Source: an uncultured Flaviramulus sp.
GTDB taxonomy: Bacteria; Bacteroidota; Bacteroidia; Flavobacteriales; Flavobacteriaceae
Direction of reading: 5' to 3'
Assembly: GCA_947501105.1 (NCBI GenBank)
Contig: CANMUP010000003.1
Location: forward strand, 310,001-374,000
Length of the DNA: 64,000 bases
Shown one piece after another: positions 37,312-46,479 of the stretch (position 1 is its first letter; each line of letters begins with the position of its first letter). The notes beneath the pieces are model-generated. The model was not told the DNA's origin and searched no databases. It was given only the letters and a program-made list of their open reading frames with translations. The position numbers were made by a program, and so were the translations under genes.

Positions 37312-38472
37312 ATGAAGATTGATATTAATGTAGGCTCTAAAGCCCTTTTAGATATAGATAAACGCATAGACGAACTTGTTAAGCAAATAGAATTACTTAG
37401 CTATGTAAATCCTACAAATATAGAAGAAGAAAAGCATAAGTTTTATGCTTCAAAATATTTAGAAGATCCTCTTTTTAAGTATCCTGAAATTAATTTTGAT
37501 AAGTTTAAATTGCATCGAGAGTTATTTACGATGCCTTTGGAACTTATTGAAGATGACGAAATACGAGATTTTTACGAAACTATTATTTATACATATTCTG
37601 GTTTAATTCAGTGCATAGAAACTATTGGTAGTGGTAAACAGTTTTATTATAATAGCTTACATTGTTTTGGAACACCTACAGAGCAAGATGTTGAAAACGC
37701 GAAATTCATACTTCATTTTGATGATGAAAATAAAAACAGTGATACTTTTTTGCCAAAGCATAGCGCTATTGAAGCAGAAGATTTTTTCCGAAAATTTTCA
37801 AAGAAATATGATTTTACATATTCCATAAAACATTCTGATAAACTTTCAGCAATTGCCATGGTTTTAAATAATGTTAAGACCTTAGTTTTAAACAGTAACC
37901 ATACGTTTTCAGATAATGAAATTGCGGTGCTAACTAATCATGAAATTGGAGTGCACATGGTAACAACAATGAATGGCTTGTTGCATCCTTTAAAAATATT
38001 TTCTCATGGATTCCCTAATAATGAAGAAACTCAAGAAGGGCTAGCTGTTTTTGCTGAGTATATGAGTAATAATTTAACCGTAACTCGTTTAAAAGAACTA
38101 GCTTATCGAGTTATTGCAGTTGACAGTTTGGCAAAAGGGTATTCGTTTTCAAGAACATTTAGATTGCTTCATAATCAATATGATTTGGATCGTGAAGAAT
38201 CATATTATATTACAGTTAGAGCGCATCGTGGCGGCGGATTCACAAAAGATTATTTGTATTTGACAGGGTTAAAAAAGGTATATGATTATTATCATGAGGG
38301 TAAGGATTTAAACTTACTTTTAACAGGGAAAGTGACCTTAGAGTATGCTAATCAAATAGAAACTTTGATAAAAAAAGGTTTAGCGGTTCCAGCAAGACAT
38401 ATCACTGACGCTTATACAGAAAATAGTAATGCTAATAAAACTGTAGATTTTATTCTTAAAAATTTAAAGTAA
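37312..38472 (+). CDS. DUF1704 / QEGLA-motif putative metallo-carboxypeptidase
   Basis: 386 residues, annotated in databases as flavohemoglobin expression-modulating QEGLA motif protein (DUF1704). The gluzincin-type site is clear: HEIGVH (His210, Glu211, His215) and QEGLA (241-245), whose Glu242 is the likely third zinc ligand. Eukaryotic members of this family (MATCAP) are tyrosine carboxypeptidases, so the bacterial protein is probably a carboxypeptidase-like hydrolase. The historic label rests on a regulatory effect and says little about mechanism. It is the last gene of the ATP-grasp cluster and its stop lies 4 bases from the convergent gene. Confidence 0.9.
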   Translation: MKIDINVGSKALLDIDKRIDELVKQIELLSYVNPTNIEEEKHKFYASKYLEDPLFKYPEINFDKFKLHRELFTMPLELIEDDEIRDFYETIIYTYSGLIQCIETIGSGKQFYYNSLHCFGTPTEQDVENAKFILHFDDENKNSDTFLPKHSAIEAEDFFRKFSKKYDFTYSIKHSDKLSAIAMVLNNVKTLVLNSNHTFSDNEIAVLTNHEIGVHMVTTMNGLLHPLKIFSHGFPNNEETQEGLAVFAEYMSNNLTVTRLKELAYRVIAVDSLAKGYSFSRTFRLLHNQYDLDREESYYITVRAHRGGGFTKDYLYLTGLKKVYDYYHEGKDLNLLLTGKVTLEYANQIETLIKKGLAVPARHITDAYTENSNANKTVDFILKNLK

Positions 38473-38476
38473 GCAA

Positions 38477-39676
38477 TCAATCTGTTTCTAGGTCTTCTAA
38501 TGCTTCACAATCTTTAATGTAAATTAATATATCATACTTTAACACGAGGGTTTCCATTTCTTTTGATAACTTATGAGTTATCGATCTTAAGGGAACCGTG
38601 TTTATTATTAAATATTTCTCTTTTAAACCTTCAATATTTTCAAGAACTTCTTTTGGCAAATCTTTTGTATTATCAAAAGGAACTACAGATACTGGTGCAA
38701 ATGGATTTCCCATATTTTTCATACCATTAATTCCAGTAGCATAGATATGCAATGATTTTTTACCATTAATAATTGCTAATTCTGATATCATATTGGAGAT
38801 ATCAAAAACATTAGTATTATTCAGCCCCTTTTTTACATGGTTAGCCCCTAACTTAAACAATACTTTTGGTGTTTTTTTATTTAGAGTAGCTTCTTTATAG
38901 TAATTTAAAAAATTATTCTTCATTAGTTTAGCTCTCTCGTTGTTATTTAAATAATAACGTTTCTGGAAATTATGGAGATAAATTTCTTTAGTAGCCTTTA
39001 AGCTTATTAGAATGGCTTTTTCTTCTTCTGTATGGCAAAGCGCTAATAGTTCTTTATGTAACTCATCAGAATATTTAAAAATGTAAGGCGCCATGTAATT
39101 CTTTTCTTCAACCGCAGTTTTATAATTGTTTTTTGCTTCAATCAATAAAGGTTCTATAGCCTTTTTTAATTGTTTATTAGAAGTGTTTTTTAAGAGATAA
39201 TCAAAAATTAATCTAAATTCTACCATAAAAACTTGGTCTATACCCCATATTTTTCCTTTGTGATTAATTATATTTTCAAAAAGCTTAATATCATTTCTAT
39301 TATTATAGAAAGGAATGGTATAAGGATATTCTTGATATAATTCACTAAGCGCTTTTTTAGGGTTCTTGGATTTAGAAAAAATGGTTTCTATAGTTTTTGC
39401 GGCTATAGGATCAGTTTCTATACAAAGCGTATTGTATCCATATTCTAAACCAATATTATAAAGCTCATTAGTAATTTCTCCAACTTCTTTAATGCCATGT
39501 TGTTCTCCTAACATTATAAATTGGGAACCTTCAATTTTGTTCTTTAAGAATGTTTGCAGCTTTTCTGATGATAATTTGGTTACTGTGAATGAATTATCTT
39601 TTAAGATATTGCTTTGTGCGACTAAATTATTTAGAGTTAACGTAAAATAGATTATTACTATTATCTTAGTTTTCAT
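38477..39676 (-). CDS. Secreted erythromycin-esterase/ChaN-like protein
   Basis: 399 residues from the ATG of MKTKIIVIIYFTLTLNNLVAQ, which gives a good signal peptide; a start 12 codons earlier is open but unlikely. The mature part begins FIMLGEQHGIKEVGE, followed by LCIETDP, KIWGIDQ and LFKLGANHVKKG, the pattern of Glu/His motifs of the EreA/ChaN/TraB superfamily. Members include esterases, haem-binding ChaN and metalloproteases; the exact activity is unknown. It lies 25 bases downstream of a second protein of the same superfamily, suggesting a functional pair outside the inner membrane. Confidence 0.75.
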   Translation of the reverse strand: MKTKIIVIIYFTLTLNNLVAQSNILKDNSFTVTKLSSEKLQTFLKNKIEGSQFIMLGEQHGIKEVGEITNELYNIGLEYGYNTLCIETDPIAAKTIETIFSKSKNPKKALSELYQEYPYTIPFYNNRNDIKLFENIINHKGKIWGIDQVFMVEFRLIFDYLLKNTSNKQLKKAIEPLLIEAKNNYKTAVEEKNYMAPYIFKYSDELHKELLALCHTEEEKAILISLKATKEIYLHNFQKRYYLNNNERAKLMKNNFLNYYKEATLNKKTPKVLFKLGANHVKKGLNNTNVFDISNMISELAIINGKKSLHIYATGINGMKNMGNPFAPVSVVPFDNTKDLPKEVLENIEGLKEKYLIINTVPLRSITHKLSKEMETLVLKYDILIYIKDCEALEDLETD

Positions 39677-39701
39677 CTTGTTGGTTTTTAAGTTCTTTTT
39701 T

Positions 39702-40580
39702 TTACTCTTCAATTAAATTTTCAAAGTTTTTTAAATTGAAATCTACAGATGCATTTGCTAAATAATGGAGTATTGATAAATGGCCAGCCCCAATTAAAAC
39801 AAACACTTTGTCTTCTCCTGGTGTATTTATGTTTAAAATGTTTTGAAATATCCTTAGGTTTCTACTATACCACCATATTGAGTTGTCTGCTCCGAAGTAA
39901 TCATCTTTTTCCGAGTCACCCATTTTAAATTCACCCATTAAATAATGACCATGGTTGTGATTAACAACATCTGGATCGTTCATAATTTTAAAATAGTCTA
40001 TAAGTGGAATTTCGGTTTTTAACTTATCTCCTTTTTCGTATAAACCAAAATAGGTCTCATTTATTTGCATTTCTCTATTAACCTTTTCTTGACCAGCTTT
40101 TATGTAAAAACTGTTTTGTTTTTCTTTATACTCTTCTTTTGATAAATCATTTTTAAAACCCCTTGATGGAGCATCTACGGCATATATTTTTTTATGTCCA
40201 AGTATTTTTGCTAATTGAAAAGCAATTTGGTAAGTTTCATTCGATTTTAATTTAAATTCACCTCTTAAATAAGCATTATATACAGAGTCTAGTTTTATTT
40301 GATTACTTGCTTTCCATTCCACTGCAATCTTTGTAGGTGCAAATTTTTTAATTACACCTAATAATTCATTTAATTCTTGTTGTTTTTTCTCAGAAAATAT
40401 ATCAATACTGAATTTTGGCTTGTAAGTATCTAACTGCGGGTTTGCAAAATGAAAAGATCCTAAGATTAATAAATCAGATGATTTAATATTTTTAAAATGC
40501 TCTTCTATTTGTGCTTTTTGAGCAAATAGAGAAACTGCCAGTAATATAAACGCAAGTAATGATATGGTTTTAGGTTTCAT
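39702..40580 (-). CDS. Secreted DUF5694 (TraB/TIKI-like) protein
   Basis: 292 residues with a signal peptide ending at VSLFAQ (about residue 21). The motifs LLILGSFHFANPQLD, KIAVEWKAS, YAVDAPSRG and IGAGHLSILHYL are those of DUF5694, a family related to the TraB/TIKI and EreA/ChaN fold in which the first GxxH and later conserved Glu/His residues form the active or metal site. Function unknown. It is the first gene of a two-gene minus-strand unit and is divergent from the LytS-type kinase at 40787, whose regulator may control it. Confidence 0.8.
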   Translation of the reverse strand: MKPKTISLLAFILLAVSLFAQKAQIEEHFKNIKSSDLLILGSFHFANPQLDTYKPKFSIDIFSEKKQQELNELLGVIKKFAPTKIAVEWKASNQIKLDSVYNAYLRGEFKLKSNETYQIAFQLAKILGHKKIYAVDAPSRGFKNDLSKEEYKEKQNSFYIKAGQEKVNREMQINETYFGLYEKGDKLKTEIPLIDYFKIMNDPDVVNHNHGHYLMGEFKMGDSEKDDYFGADNSIWWYSRNLRIFQNILNINTPGEDKVFVLIGAGHLSILHYLANASVDFNLKNFENLIEE

Positions 40581-40786
40581 AGATTTATTTTTTAATTTAC
40601 ACTTCGAAAATACTTATACATATTTACGCTAAAATTAAAATTCCATATAAACCTATTTTTATTGTATTAACTATGCTAAACGTTACATCATTTGTTTCGT
40701 TTTGTGTTTTAACCTGTTTGTCCTAAAAAAACTTAGTGATAAATTAAAACGAAAAGGAGATTGAGATTAATCGTTACATTTGATGT

Positions 40787-41833
40787 ATGAGATTAAAACG
40801 TACTTTTAAATATCATTTTCTCCTTGGGGTTGTTATTATAGGAATGAGCCTGTTTGATAGTTATATTAGAATGGGACCTGAAAAGCTTTACGAAAGACTT
40901 TTCCCTTTAGGCATAATATATTTGTTTACATTTAATATTACATTTTTTTGTGTGTATGCAATTAATTATAAAATAATTTGTCCTAATACATTGCCTAAGA
41001 AGAATGTGCTGCTTTTTATTTTAGGGCAAATTTCTCTTTTTTTCATATTTGCAGGAGTTCGTTATTTTTTTGAAGAAATATTAGTGTATTCAATTGGCGG
41101 ATTTCATAATTATTCAGATAGAACAAGAGTGTTTTGGTTTTATATTTTTGATAACTCTTATTATGCCTTAAAAGCTATTTTGTTTAGTACATTTATGTAT
41201 TTTCTTTTTATGTATTTAAAAAGTAGTTCAACAATACACCAGTTGCAATTGGAGCAACAAAAAGCGAAATTAGATGCTTTGAAAACGCAATTAGAGCCCC
41301 ATTTTCTATTTAACACCTTAAATGTGTTTTATTCAGAATTAGCTGATAAGCAACCAGAAACAGCGAAAGGAATTCATAAATTGTCTGAACTTTTGAGATA
41401 CCTTACCTATGATGCTCAAAAAGATTTTATGCCATTAAAAAAGGAGTTAAAATTTATAGAGGACTATGTTTATTTTTATAAAAAACGTTTTGAAAATAAC
41501 TTATTCTTAAATTTTTCTATTAATGGAGATATTAAGCAGCAAGAAATACCATCTTTAATCCTTATTCATTTTATAGAGAATATTTTTAAACACGGTATTA
41601 CTAATGATTCATCTATTCCAGCAGAAATATCTATAAAAATTAATGACAATAGCCTAGAATTAATGACGAAAAATAAAATTTCTAACGTAAAGAACTACAG
41701 TATCACAGGCATTGGAAGAGAAAATTTAAATAAACGATTGCAATTATTATTTAATGATAATTATACATTTAATCACAAAGAGTCTAATAATACTTATTCT
41801 ACTTATTTAAAAATTCCATTAAAAAACAATTAA
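40787..41833 (+). CDS. LytS-type sensor histidine kinase
   Basis: 348 residues: four transmembrane helices (about residues 10-25, 40-60, 75-95 and 120-145), a short coiled coil and a His_kinase (PF06580) domain with LKTQLEPHFLFNTLNVF, phospho-acceptor His172, then a degenerate HATPase domain with FIENIFKHGI and GIGRENLNKRL. This is the LytS/YehU class that pairs with LytTR regulators. The cognate regulator starts 2 bases after its stop. No extracellular sensor domain is present, so sensing is probably within the membrane. Confidence 0.93.
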   Translation: MRLKRTFKYHFLLGVVIIGMSLFDSYIRMGPEKLYERLFPLGIIYLFTFNITFFCVYAINYKIICPNTLPKKNVLLFILGQISLFFIFAGVRYFFEEILVYSIGGFHNYSDRTRVFWFYIFDNSYYALKAILFSTFMYFLFMYLKSSSTIHQLQLEQQKAKLDALKTQLEPHFLFNTLNVFYSELADKQPETAKGIHKLSELLRYLTYDAQKDFMPLKKELKFIEDYVYFYKKRFENNLFLNFSINGDIKQQEIPSLILIHFIENIFKHGITNDSSIPAEISIKINDNSLELMTKNKISNVKNYSITGIGRENLNKRLQLLFNDNYTFNHKESNNTYSTYLKIPLKNN

Positions 41834-41835
41834 TT

Positions 41836-42543
41836 ATGAAAACTTTAAATTGTTTAATTGTTGATGATGAAGCCCCTGCTGTTAGGCTATTAGAATCATA
41901 TGTAAGCAAGGTTCCTTTTTTAAAATTAGTGGCCTCTACTACAAACCCTATTGAAGCTTTAAGTATTATTGAGAAAGAAAGGTTAGATATCATCTTTTTA
42001 GATATACAAATGCCAACTATTACTGGTATACAATTATCTAAAATTATAAAAGGTAAAGTGCATGTTATTTTTACAACAGCATATCCGCAATTTGCATTAG
42101 AAAGCTATGAATTAAATGCCGTAGACTATTTACTAAAACCTTTTGAGTTTGAGCGTTTTTATAATGCTGTTTTAAAGATCAAATATAAGGATGCTCCAAG
42201 TAATCAAACAGCTTTTAACAATTTTATTTTTATAAAAACAGACGGAAAAAACAACTTTGAAAAAGTTAGTTTAAAAGATATTTTATATATAGAAAGTTTA
42301 AAAAACTATGTCTCTATACATCTTACAGACAAACAAATCATTACCTATAGTACTTTGAAGTATTTTGAAACAGAATTACCAAAAAATAAGTTTATTAAAA
42401 TTCATAAATCTTATGTTGTCTCTATTCAAAATATCATTAAAACTGATACTTTAAGTGTTTATATTTCTAATGGCAATAATTTGCCGATTGGTGATACTTA
42501 CAAGAAACAATTTTTTGAGGCAATTAATAAGTTAATGTTATAG
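41836..42543 (+). CDS. LytTR-family response regulator
   Basis: 235 residues. Receiver domain (1-120) with the acidic pair DDE at 10-12, phospho-acceptor Asp56 in IIFLDIQMP, and Lys near 106 (YLLKPFEFERF). The C-terminal LytTR DNA-binding domain (about 135-233) shows ILYIESLKNYVSIHLTD and FIKIHKSYVVSIQNI. It binds direct repeats upstream of target genes. It is coupled to the LytS-type kinase. The nearest plausible target is the divergent DUF5694/EreA-like unit, but I saw no clear LytTR direct repeat. Confidence 0.94.
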   Translation: MKTLNCLIVDDEAPAVRLLESYVSKVPFLKLVASTTNPIEALSIIEKERLDIIFLDIQMPTITGIQLSKIIKGKVHVIFTTAYPQFALESYELNAVDYLLKPFEFERFYNAVLKIKYKDAPSNQTAFNNFIFIKTDGKNNFEKVSLKDILYIESLKNYVSIHLTDKQIITYSTLKYFETELPKNKFIKIHKSYVVSIQNIIKTDTLSVYISNGNNLPIGDTYKKQFFEAINKLML

Positions 42544-42549
42544 CTTTAC

Positions 42550-42969
42550 TTATTCTAGAAACTTACTTTTCAATTCAGGAGTAGGAATCATACAAGCATC
42601 TTTTTTGCCATACCATTTGTAACGGTTTTTTGCAATATAATTATAAACCCAATTTCTAATGAAGGTTGGGATAATAAAAAAAATATTCATTAAGTTTTGT
42701 GGAAACCCTAGTTGTGATGCAATTTTTAATGCTGCAGTACTTTTATAATCAATGCCTTTTTCTGGAGTGTAGAGCAAAATAGAATCTATTTTTGAAGTAT
42801 CTATTTTGAATTCTTCTATTACCTCTTTACCAATATTGCTTTGCAAAGCTGTAAACATAAAAATATTCTTTTTATCCTGCTTTATTACGTATCGTACAGT
42901 GGTATTGCACAGATTGCAAACACCATCAAAAAGGATTAATTTTTTGTCTTTTGGAAGCTCAAAATTCAT
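42550..42969 (-). CDS. Thiol-disulfide oxidoreductase of the DCC family (DUF393)
   Basis: 139 residues. The family motif DGVCNLC (residues 15-21) gives the D-x-x-C-x-x-C of DCC proteins, predicted thioredoxin-like redox enzymes. Further conserved blocks are DSILLYTPEKG and the C-terminal YNYIAKNRYKWYGKKDAC. Partners and substrates are unknown. It lies 16 bases downstream of the MutS2-like gene and its stop is 6 bases from the stop of the convergent LytTR regulator gene. Confidence 0.9.
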   Translation of the reverse strand: MNFELPKDKKLILFDGVCNLCNTTVRYVIKQDKKNIFMFTALQSNIGKEVIEEFKIDTSKIDSILLYTPEKGIDYKSTAALKIASQLGFPQNLMNIFFIIPTFIRNWVYNYIAKNRYKWYGKKDACMIPTPELKSKFLE

Positions 42970-42985
42970 ACTACAAAGTTACAGC

Positions 42986-45151
42986 TTATTTGGCGGCTTC
43001 AACCAATTCTAATTGTTCTAAACTTACATTAGTAGTAAATAAGCCGTAGTTAACTATGGCTTTATTTTTTTCAATCTTGTCAATGCTACCAATAGCTCTT
43101 CCATCCTCCATGCGAACACGATCTCCAATTTTTAAAACAGGCTTTGGTTTAGGAGCTTCAATAGCTTTTTTCTTAGCTGCTTTTTTCTTTTTCCGAATAA
43201 CTTCAACTTTCTTTTCGGCTTCCTGTTTTACTTGTTTTTCTTTGGCTTTTATTACTTTTTTCTGTTTTACAGAAACTTTTTTGCGTTTAGAATTTTCTAT
43301 TTGAACCAATTTAAAAAGCTCATCCATTAAGCTCTTTTTTTGCTTATTTTCAAAATATTTTTCGGCAATATCGTTTACTTTTTGCCCTAAATATATTAAG
43401 CGCTGATTACTATCGTACAATTCTTGATAGCTTTCTAGTTTTTTTTGAATTTTCGCATTAATTTCTTCAAGTTTATCGGCTTCTTCAAGTTTTTTCTTCT
43501 CATTAAACATTAAAGATTGTCCAGTTTTTTCAAGTTTAGAACGTTCTTTTTGAAGCTTAGCTATGGTAGCATCAAAACGTACTTTACTACGCTCTATCTT
43601 CTTTTTGGATCGGTTTATTAAACTATACGGAATACCGTTTTTCTGAGCAACCTCAAAAGTAAAGCTACTTCCTGCTTGCCCGATAACCAATTTAAAAAGA
43701 GGCTCTAACGTACGCTCATCAAAAAGCATATTAGCATTAAGCATATGTGGTAACTCGTTTGCTAATATTTTTAAATTAGAATAGTGTGTTGTTATTATTC
43801 CAAAAGCTTCACGATGATAAAACTCCTCTAAAAACGTTTCTGCCAAAGCACCACCAAGTTCAGGGTCACTACCCGTACCAAATTCATCAATTAAAAAAAG
43901 TGTATTCTTATTGCACTTCTTTAAAAAATAATTCATTTGTTTTAAGCGATAGCTATAGGTGCTTAAATGATTTTCTATAGATTGATTGTCACCAATATCA
44001 CTTAAAACTCTATCAAACAAACACGCTTTACTACGCTCATGTACAGGAATTAGCATGCCGCTTTGTAGCATGACCTGTAATAAACCAACTGTTTTTAGTG
44101 TAATACTTTTTCCGCCTGCATTAGGACCAGAGATAACAATAATTCTGCTGTCTTGCTTTAATTCGATAGTCTGAGGAAATGTCTTTTCTTTCTTCTCTAA
44201 ATTATTCAAATAGAGTAGTGGATGGTATGCATCACGAAGATGTATGTTTCTGTCTTCCGAAATTTCTGGAAGAATACCATTCATAGATTTTGCATATTTC
44301 GCTTTCGCGGAAATAACATCTATATCAATTAAAAATGCTTGGTATTGTTCTAATAATGGTAAAAACGGACGAATATAATTTGTAACATCTTTTAAAATCC
44401 GAACTACTTCTTCTTGTTCCTCGTATTCTAAATTATTAAGTTCTCGCGAAAATTGGAGTGTGGTTTCTGGTTCAATATAAACAATACTTCCAGTTTTGCT
44501 TCCCCCCATAATGGCGCCTTTAACTTTACGACGATACATGGCTTTAACTGCTAATACCCGTTTATTATCCACTACAGACTCTCTAATATCATCTAAATAT
44601 TCAAGATTGTGGTAAGTGTTTAGAGCAGACGAAAAACTAGCGTTTATTTTTCCCTTTATGCGGTTTATAGATTGACGTAAATCAAAAAGAAGAGATGATG
44701 CATTATCTTTAATATCTCCAAACCGATCTACAATGGCATCAACCTTTTCTATAATTACTTTTGTAACTTCTATACGAGAGGCATATTCATTTAAGGTTGG
44801 GTAATATTCTTCAAACTTTTTTAAATAGGTAACAATCTCATTAGAGGTTAACGAAATTGACACTATTTTTTTTAAACCATGTACTTCAAGGTATGTGTTT
44901 TCAATGCGTAAAAGTTTAATTTCTTTTGCAATTGTATCAAATCCATGATTTGGAATACGGTTATCGTTATAAAAAGAAGATAAATATTCATTGGTTAATT
45001 GTAACGCAATATGGAGCTCTTCTTTTTTCTTGTATGGTAAAATTTTAAGCGCTTTATCATTCCCCAATGGTGTTACGCAATGTTCGCTAACATGTTGTAA
45101 AACAGTAGGGAATTCTAAATCTTGTAATGTCTTTTCGTGAATGTGTATCAT
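42986..45151 (-). CDS. mutS2: MutS2-like DNA-binding ATPase without Smr nuclease domain
   Basis: 721 residues with a MutS core and ABC-type ATPase: Walker A SGPNAGGKS (341-349), LFDRVLSDIGDNQSIENHLS and Walker B LFLIDEFGTGSDP. A long coiled coil (about 510-620) and a Lys/Ala-rich stretch (625-665) lead to a small KOW-like beta domain (RVRMEDGRAIGSIDKI) at the C-terminus. The Smr endonuclease domain that ends typical MutS2 (about 780 residues) is missing. MutS2 acts against recombination and in rescue of collided ribosomes, not in mismatch repair. Whether this shorter form cuts nucleic acid is doubtful. The DCC gene is downstream. Confidence 0.92.
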   Translation of the reverse strand: MIHIHEKTLQDLEFPTVLQHVSEHCVTPLGNDKALKILPYKKKEELHIALQLTNEYLSSFYNDNRIPNHGFDTIAKEIKLLRIENTYLEVHGLKKIVSISLTSNEIVTYLKKFEEYYPTLNEYASRIEVTKVIIEKVDAIVDRFGDIKDNASSLLFDLRQSINRIKGKINASFSSALNTYHNLEYLDDIRESVVDNKRVLAVKAMYRRKVKGAIMGGSKTGSIVYIEPETTLQFSRELNNLEYEEQEEVVRILKDVTNYIRPFLPLLEQYQAFLIDIDVISAKAKYAKSMNGILPEISEDRNIHLRDAYHPLLYLNNLEKKEKTFPQTIELKQDSRIIVISGPNAGGKSITLKTVGLLQVMLQSGMLIPVHERSKACLFDRVLSDIGDNQSIENHLSTYSYRLKQMNYFLKKCNKNTLFLIDEFGTGSDPELGGALAETFLEEFYHREAFGIITTHYSNLKILANELPHMLNANMLFDERTLEPLFKLVIGQAGSSFTFEVAQKNGIPYSLINRSKKKIERSKVRFDATIAKLQKERSKLEKTGQSLMFNEKKKLEEADKLEEINAKIQKKLESYQELYDSNQRLIYLGQKVNDIAEKYFENKQKKSLMDELFKLVQIENSKRKKVSVKQKKVIKAKEKQVKQEAEKKVEVIRKKKKAAKKKAIEAPKPKPVLKIGDRVRMEDGRAIGSIDKIEKNKAIVNYGLFTTNVSLEQLELVEAAK

Positions 45152-45326
45152 TCTTGTTTTTATAAAAGGCTCGCAAAGTTAAACATTCTCTGTGAGATGT
45201 TTTATGCTGTTAAATTCTTCTTAATAAATAGTTAATTAACAAATAGGTGTACTTCTTTAACAAAACGCTAACACTTGTGATTGTTATTTGTCAATACCTT
45301 GAGGTACAAACTAAACATAATCAAAA

Positions 45327-46418
45327 ATGAAAAACAACAAACTTACAACATTTTGTATGCTACTGTTACTTACTTTTAGTTTCAGTACTTATGCTCAATT
45401 AAACACACCACGTGGTAGTCAGCAAGCAACTGTATCGCAGCGCGTAGGTGTTTCTGATGTTTCAATAACTTACTCAAGACCAAGCGTAAATGGTCGAGAA
45501 GTCTGGGGAAAATTAGTGCCTTATGGTATGAATAACCTCGGTTTCGGTACTGCAACTGATGCGCCGTGGCGTGCTGGTGCTAATGAAAATACTACCATTA
45601 CTTTTTCGCATGATGCTAAAGTTGAAGGTAAACCTATAAAGGCAGGAACTTACGGTTTGCATTTAGATGTGAGAGCTGATAACACTGCTACTCTCATTTT
45701 ATCACATGATGCAAACGCATGGGGGAGTTTTTTCTATGATGAAAGTAAAGACGCTTTAAGAGCAGATATAAAAACCACTACTGTTCCTCATCACGAATTA
45801 CTATCTTTTGAATTCAATAATGTAGATGCAACTTCTGCAACAGCTATGTTAGCATGGGAGAAAAAAGGATTTCCTTTTAATGTTTCTTTTGATGTAACAG
45901 AAATAGTACTAAGCGATATTAGAGCTAAGTTTAAAGGGCAAGACGGCTTTCAGCGTCAAAATTGGGAGCAAGCAGCACGTTTTTCGTTAAACAACGGTGG
46001 TAATCTTAATGAGGCCTTAGGTTGGGTGGATTCGGCTATAGCTGGACAATTTTTTAGCCAAAAAACGTTTAATAACGTTGCGCTTAAAGGACAAATACTA
46101 AATAAATTAGGAAAGACAGATGAATATGCTGCATTAATGGATGAAGCTTCGGGTATGGCAAATACTGCTCAGCTAAATACCTTAGGTTATCAAATGATTG
46201 CAGCAAAAGATTTTGACCGAGCTTTAAAGTATTTTAAATTGAATGTAGCCAATAATCCAACTAACGCTAATGTGTATGATAGTTTAGGAGAGTGTTATAA
46301 AAACATGGGAGATAAAAAGAATGCAATTAAAAACTTAAAAAAATCGTTATCACTTAATCCACCTGCCAATGTAAAAGCAAATTCAGAAAAGCTTTTAAAG
46401 GAAATGGGTGTAATGTAA
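45327..46418 (+). CDS. DUF2911 domain protein with C-terminal TPR
   Basis: 363 residues with a signal peptide ending STYAQ (about residue 24). The DUF2911 domain (about 30-195) contains the typical SQRVGVSDVSITYSRPSVN and WGKLVPYGMNNLGFGTATDAPWRAGANE, common in secreted Bacteroidota proteins of unknown function. The C-terminal 150 residues have tetratricopeptide-like helices (DFDRALKYFKLNVANNP, VYDSLGECYKNMGDKKNAI). Probably a periplasmic protein-interaction module. It is transcribed alone and ends at a terminator shared with miaE. Confidence 0.9.
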   Translation: MKNNKLTTFCMLLLLTFSFSTYAQLNTPRGSQQATVSQRVGVSDVSITYSRPSVNGREVWGKLVPYGMNNLGFGTATDAPWRAGANENTTITFSHDAKVEGKPIKAGTYGLHLDVRADNTATLILSHDANAWGSFFYDESKDALRADIKTTTVPHHELLSFEFNNVDATSATAMLAWEKKGFPFNVSFDVTEIVLSDIRAKFKGQDGFQRQNWEQAARFSLNNGGNLNEALGWVDSAIAGQFFSQKTFNNVALKGQILNKLGKTDEYAALMDEASGMANTAQLNTLGYQMIAAKDFDRALKYFKLNVANNPTNANVYDSLGECYKNMGDKKNAIKNLKKSLSLNPPANVKANSEKLLKEMGVM

Positions 46419-46448
46419 AAGTCATCAATCAAACTATTATCAGTTGTT

Positions 46449-46479
46449 AAAACTCAATCAGAAATGGTTGAGTTTTTTT
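46449..46479. terminator. Terminator between the convergent DUF2911 and miaE genes
   Basis: AAAACTCAATC (46449-46459) pairs with GGTTGAGTTTT (46466-46476) with one wobble and a six-base loop, followed by more T residues. The stem sits between two convergent genes, and the T-run reaches the miaE stop codon at 46478-46480, so it may serve both directions. Confidence 0.85.

Noticed and set aside
40581-40786. LytTR binding site in the divergent gap before the LytS-type gene
   Set aside because: CGTTACAT-like words occur twice about 90 bases apart, but spacing and sequence do not fit the LytTR direct-repeat consensus.
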